Shown in pieces: positions 61,431 through 64,000 of a DNA stretch of 64,000 nucleotides. Made by a program: the position numbers and the translations under genes. The stretch lies in the NCBI GenBank assembly GCA_002748425.1, contig PDSJ01000011.1, positions 1 to 64,000 on the forward strand, read 5' to 3'. The notes below the pieces were generated by a model. The model did not search any database, was not told the DNA's origin, and was given only the letters and a program-made list of their open reading frames with translations. Source of the DNA: a candidate division KSB3 bacterium. Lineage in GTDB: Bacteria > Moduliflexota > Moduliflexia > Moduliflexales > Moduliflexaceae. The first letter of the stretch is position 1. Each line of letters begins with the position of its first letter.

Positions 61431-63998
61431 TCAGGCAATGAGATAGCTGTAATTCTTCCGAACGCTTTGAATAACTTCTTGAACACCAGACAGTGTTGCG
61501 GCATCAGCCTCAGGAGCATCGATGCAGATCTGGTCCTGCGCATCCACTCGAAGTCCATAAACGTTCTGAACGAGGCGCAAAAAACCAGTCGTCATGCCCT
61601 GGTCGAAAATAAACCCATTATTCGCACTCTGTTCGAAATCGTCCATGCGCGTAAACAGCGTGATTTTATCTTTGTATGGGTCGCCATTGTACGGACAGAA
61701 GGTCCCGCAGTTGCCGCATTCGTTACATAACGAATCGAGGTGCACGATTTGGTAGGCATCCTGAAATCGGCCGTTCCCGGTTTTAATCGCCACATTGGCC
61801 CGATTCGGGCAGACATCCACGCATTTATTGCAGAGCACGTGGCATTCGAGACAGCGCCGTGCCTCCAGTTGGCCGAGAGCCGCATCGATCGTCTCCGGAT
61901 GGTCGGCGGTCACAGCAGCTTTTCTGGCGACAATCCCGGGAATTCTGGCAGCCTTATCCTGGGTCTTCAGCTCATCTTTCGCATCAAAGCCTTTCCACCC
62001 CGGGAATTCTTTCCGGATAATCGATTCGGCAGCCTTTCTGGCGTCTGCCAGCGATTCAACGACCGTCGAAGGGCCGCGGAAGGTATCACCGCCGACAAAG
62101 ACACCGGGAACAGAGCTTTCCAGCGTATCTGTATTGACAGCAAGCCAGCCGTCGTCCCCTAGCGCAAGACCACTCGACTGCAGAAGATCAACGTTCACTT
62201 TTTCGCCGATCGCCGTAATCAGAGCATCGACCGGTAGCTCAATCGTATCGTCGGTCGGTACCGGGCGTCGACGACCGCCGGCATCCGGTTCGCCAAGCGC
62301 CATTTTTCGGCAGATCAACGTTCCAGAGCGTTCAAAACGCTCCGGCAGCACGAGCGGCATGAATTTGACGCCTTCGGCCACGGCATTCTCGAATTCTTCC
62401 AGATCAGCCGGCATCTCCTCCTTGGTCCGGCGATAAAGAATCATCACGCATTTGACGCCGGGCAGTCTTAGAGCCGCTCTAGCACTGTCCATTGCCGTAT
62501 TTCCGCCTCCTACAATGGCCACAGACTGTCCTAGCGTGATGCTCTGCGGATCGCTCTTAAACGCTCTCAGAAAGTCGAGCGCGTGACGCACATTGTCATT
62601 ATCGCCGTCAAGCTTGATCGTGCCGGAAAGCTGTGCGCCAATTCCAATGAAAATATACCGAAAACCCTGATCTTTCAAGGCCTGAATTGAAAACTCTTCC
62701 GACACGCCGAAGCAGAACTGGACGCCGTGCTCCCGGATAAAATCGATGTCTTGCTGAACAGCTTCCGCCGGGAGCCTGAACGAGGGCAGGACATTGGTCA
62801 CCACTCCGCCGGCAGACTGAGCCCGTTCAAACACCGTGACGTCGAAACCTGCCAGACCGAGAAAATACGACGTCGCAAGCCCGGCCGGACCAGCCCCAAT
62901 CACGGCTGCCTTGATGCCGTTCCTGTCGATCTTTTTCTGATAACGCTGCATGTATGCGTCCCAGCCGTTATTCGTCGCCAAGAGCTTCATATCGCGGATA
63001 CGCACAGCACCATCATAATCGAGCCGCGTGCATTTACTCATACATTGATGATCACAAATATACCCGGTAATATGCGGAAGCGGATTTTTACTGTAAATCA
63101 ATTCCAGGGCCTTATCATAAGATCCCTCGGCGGCCAGACGAATATATTCCGGGACATCCTGGTGAATTGGACATCTGAGCGTACAGGGAGCAGCATAACA
63201 GTCGAACAAGGGTAACCTCCTGTCGATTTGCGCCTTGTCTGTGCCGCGCCAACTTTTTTGATACTGCTCGTTGTGTAATGCCTCGGAGGCCGATCGTTTC
63301 AGTTTTGCAACATCGATACGGCCGTTCAGCGGCGTTTCCGATGCTTCCAAAATCTGCGCCATCTCCTTCATACGGATATAGCCACCGGGTTTTAAAAGAT
63401 CCGTCGCCAGCGTGATCGGTTTAATGCCGATATCAAAAACCTCTTTCACATTGAATTGCGAAATTCCGCCGGAGTAGGAAATCGGTAAACGGCCCTCAAA
63501 CTCTTCCGACAGCAGCGCCGCAACATTCATGGTCAACGGGAACAAGGCTCTGCCGGACATATACATTTCATCTCCCGGCAGCATCCGCAGCGTATTGACC
63601 GATCCCAACGTGTTCGAGAGCTTAATCCCAAATTCACGACCGTTCTCCCCGGCTTCCTGAACGAGCCGTTTGAGCATCGGAACAGCGTCCTGATACTGCA
63701 AGTCATGAGAAAAGGATTCCTCAGAAAGCCGGAGATACCCAAAGCCAAGTGTATCAAGGATCTCACGGGCTCTGGCATAGCCCAGAAGAGTCGGATTGAG
63801 CTTCACAAACGTGTTCAGCTTCTTTTCACGCAGCAGATAGGAGCAAATCGCTTCAATATCTTCGGGAGGACAGCCGTGCATGGTGGACAATGTTACGGAG
63901 TTCACAATGTTCGGAGAAATCTGCGATGGAATGTCGGACAGATCTCGTCCTTCAAACTCTGTACCTTGAAGAAAATCAGGGGTCTGCAGGAGTGCGTC
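61431..63998 (-). CDS. ygfK: Putative selenate reductase subunit YgfK (FAD/NAD- and Fe-S-binding), 5' end outside the window
   Basis: At least 855 residues are present and the frame remains open to the window edge. An N-terminal dihydroorotate-dehydrogenase-like barrel (T-L-S-T-M-H-G-C-P-P, I-S-Y-S-G-G-I-S) is fused to a glutamate-synthase-small-subunit-type oxidoreductase. That part has the Fe-S cluster region C-T-L-R-C-P and C-D-H-Q-C-M-S-K-C, an FAD site G-A-G-P-A-G-L and an NAD site G-G-G-N-T-A-M-D. Two ferredoxin-like cysteine sets close the protein: C-L-E-C-x4-C-x2-C and C-N-E-C-G-N-C-G-T-F-C-P. YgfK passes electrons between NAD(P)H and a partner, often a selenium-dependent molybdenum hydroxylase. 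The partner, if present, lies beyond position 64000. Confidence 0.88.
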   Translation of the reverse strand, partial: DALLQTPDFLQGTEFEGRDLSDIPSQISPNIVNSVTLSTMHGCPPEDIEAICSYLLREKKLNTFVKLNPTLLGYARAREILDTLGFGYLRLSEESFSHDLQYQDAVPMLKRLVQEAGENGREFGIKLSNTLGSVNTLRMLPGDEMYMSGRALFPLTMNVAALLSEEFEGRLPISYSGGISQFNVKEVFDIGIKPITLATDLLKPGGYIRMKEMAQILEASETPLNGRIDVAKLKRSASEALHNEQYQKSWRGTDKAQIDRRLPLFDCYAAPCTLRCPIHQDVPEYIRLAAEGSYDKALELIYSKNPLPHITGYICDHQCMSKCTRLDYDGAVRIRDMKLLATNNGWDAYMQRYQKKIDRNGIKAAVIGAGPAGLATSYFLGLAGFDVTVFERAQSAGGVVTNVLPSFRLPAEAVQQDIDFIREHGVQFCFGVSEEFSIQALKDQGFRYIFIGIGAQLSGTIKLDGDNDNVRHALDFLRAFKSDPQSITLGQSVAIVGGGNTAMDSARAALRLPGVKCVMILYRRTKEEMPADLEEFENAVAEGVKFMPLVLPERFERSGTLICRKMALGEPDAGGRRRPVPTDDTIELPVDALITAIGEKVNVDLLQSSGLALGDDGWLAVNTDTLESSVPGVFVGGDTFRGPSTVVESLADARKAAESIIRKEFPGWKGFDAKDELKTQDKAARIPGIVARKAAVTADHPETIDAALGQLEARRCLECHVLCNKCVDVCPNRANVAIKTGNGRFQDAYQIVHLDSLCNECGNCGTFCPYNGDPYKDKITLFTRMDDFEQSANNGFIFDQGMTTGFLRLVQNVYGLRVDAQDQICIDAPEADAATLSGVQEVIQSVRKNYSYLIA

Positions 63999-64000
63999 AA

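Overview
The window looks like chromosome from a Gram-negative, probably anaerobic or microaerophilic bacterium of about 50% GC. Evidence for an outer membrane is an outer-membrane secretin, lipoprotein signal peptides, a periplasmic lytic transglycosylase and a complete type IV pilus motor operon. The organism uses selenium: selA is present, and a peroxiredoxin gene carries an in-frame UGA at its peroxidatic position followed by a textbook bacterial SECIS hairpin. I cannot assign a phylum. The gene mix would fit a deltaproteobacterial lineage or a poorly sampled candidate phylum. I saw no rRNA, tRNA, CRISPR array, transposase or prophage.

Layout. 1-1.1 kb: the tail of a small membrane methyltransferase and a decayed metal-binding-protein gene. 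1.1-5.3 kb: an O-methyltransferase, a TetR regulator and an RND/MMPL exporter, with a promoter embedded in a 24-bp-arm inverted repeat. 5.3-7.1 kb: a divergent QueD/PTPS-family protein with unusual codon use, then the selenocysteine peroxiredoxin. 7.2-12 kb: a dynamin-like GTPase (minus strand), a golvesin-domain lipoprotein and rnr. 12.1-17.3 kb: a lipoprotein secretin (GspD type), two lipoproteins and MltD. 17.3-22.6 kb: a coiled-coil lipoprotein (minus strand), sucCD and a YfhO-family membrane protein.

22.5-38.2 kb is one long minus-strand gene train. In transcription order it holds a polytopic membrane protein, a second YfhO paralogue, yqeY, a membrane sulfatase-fold enzyme, mutS2, asnB, a methyltransferase, a B12/radical-SAM protein and a third YfhO paralogue. 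It reads as an envelope or glycan modification locus interleaved with housekeeping genes. 38.2-48.6 kb is the type IV pilus locus, also minus strand: tag, selA, pilB, pilT, pilC, pilS, pilR, then pilA behind a sigma-54-type promoter with repeated upstream motifs that are candidate PilR sites.

48.9-64 kb begins with an acidic orphan protein. A CUT2-type ABC importer follows (binding protein, two permeases, half-size ATPase), then a secreted 5'-nucleotidase-family phosphoesterase and an alkyltransferase. Facing it on the minus strand is a catabolic operon: ygfK, ssnA, an FGGY sugar kinase, a class II aldolase and a P-loop small-molecule kinase. YgfK and SsnA are typical of selenium-dependent molybdenum hydroxylase (purine catabolism) clusters, so this operon may be a second selenium-linked trait. 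It may feed a salvaged nucleoside or sugar into a phosphorylation-aldol-cleavage route; that is inference.
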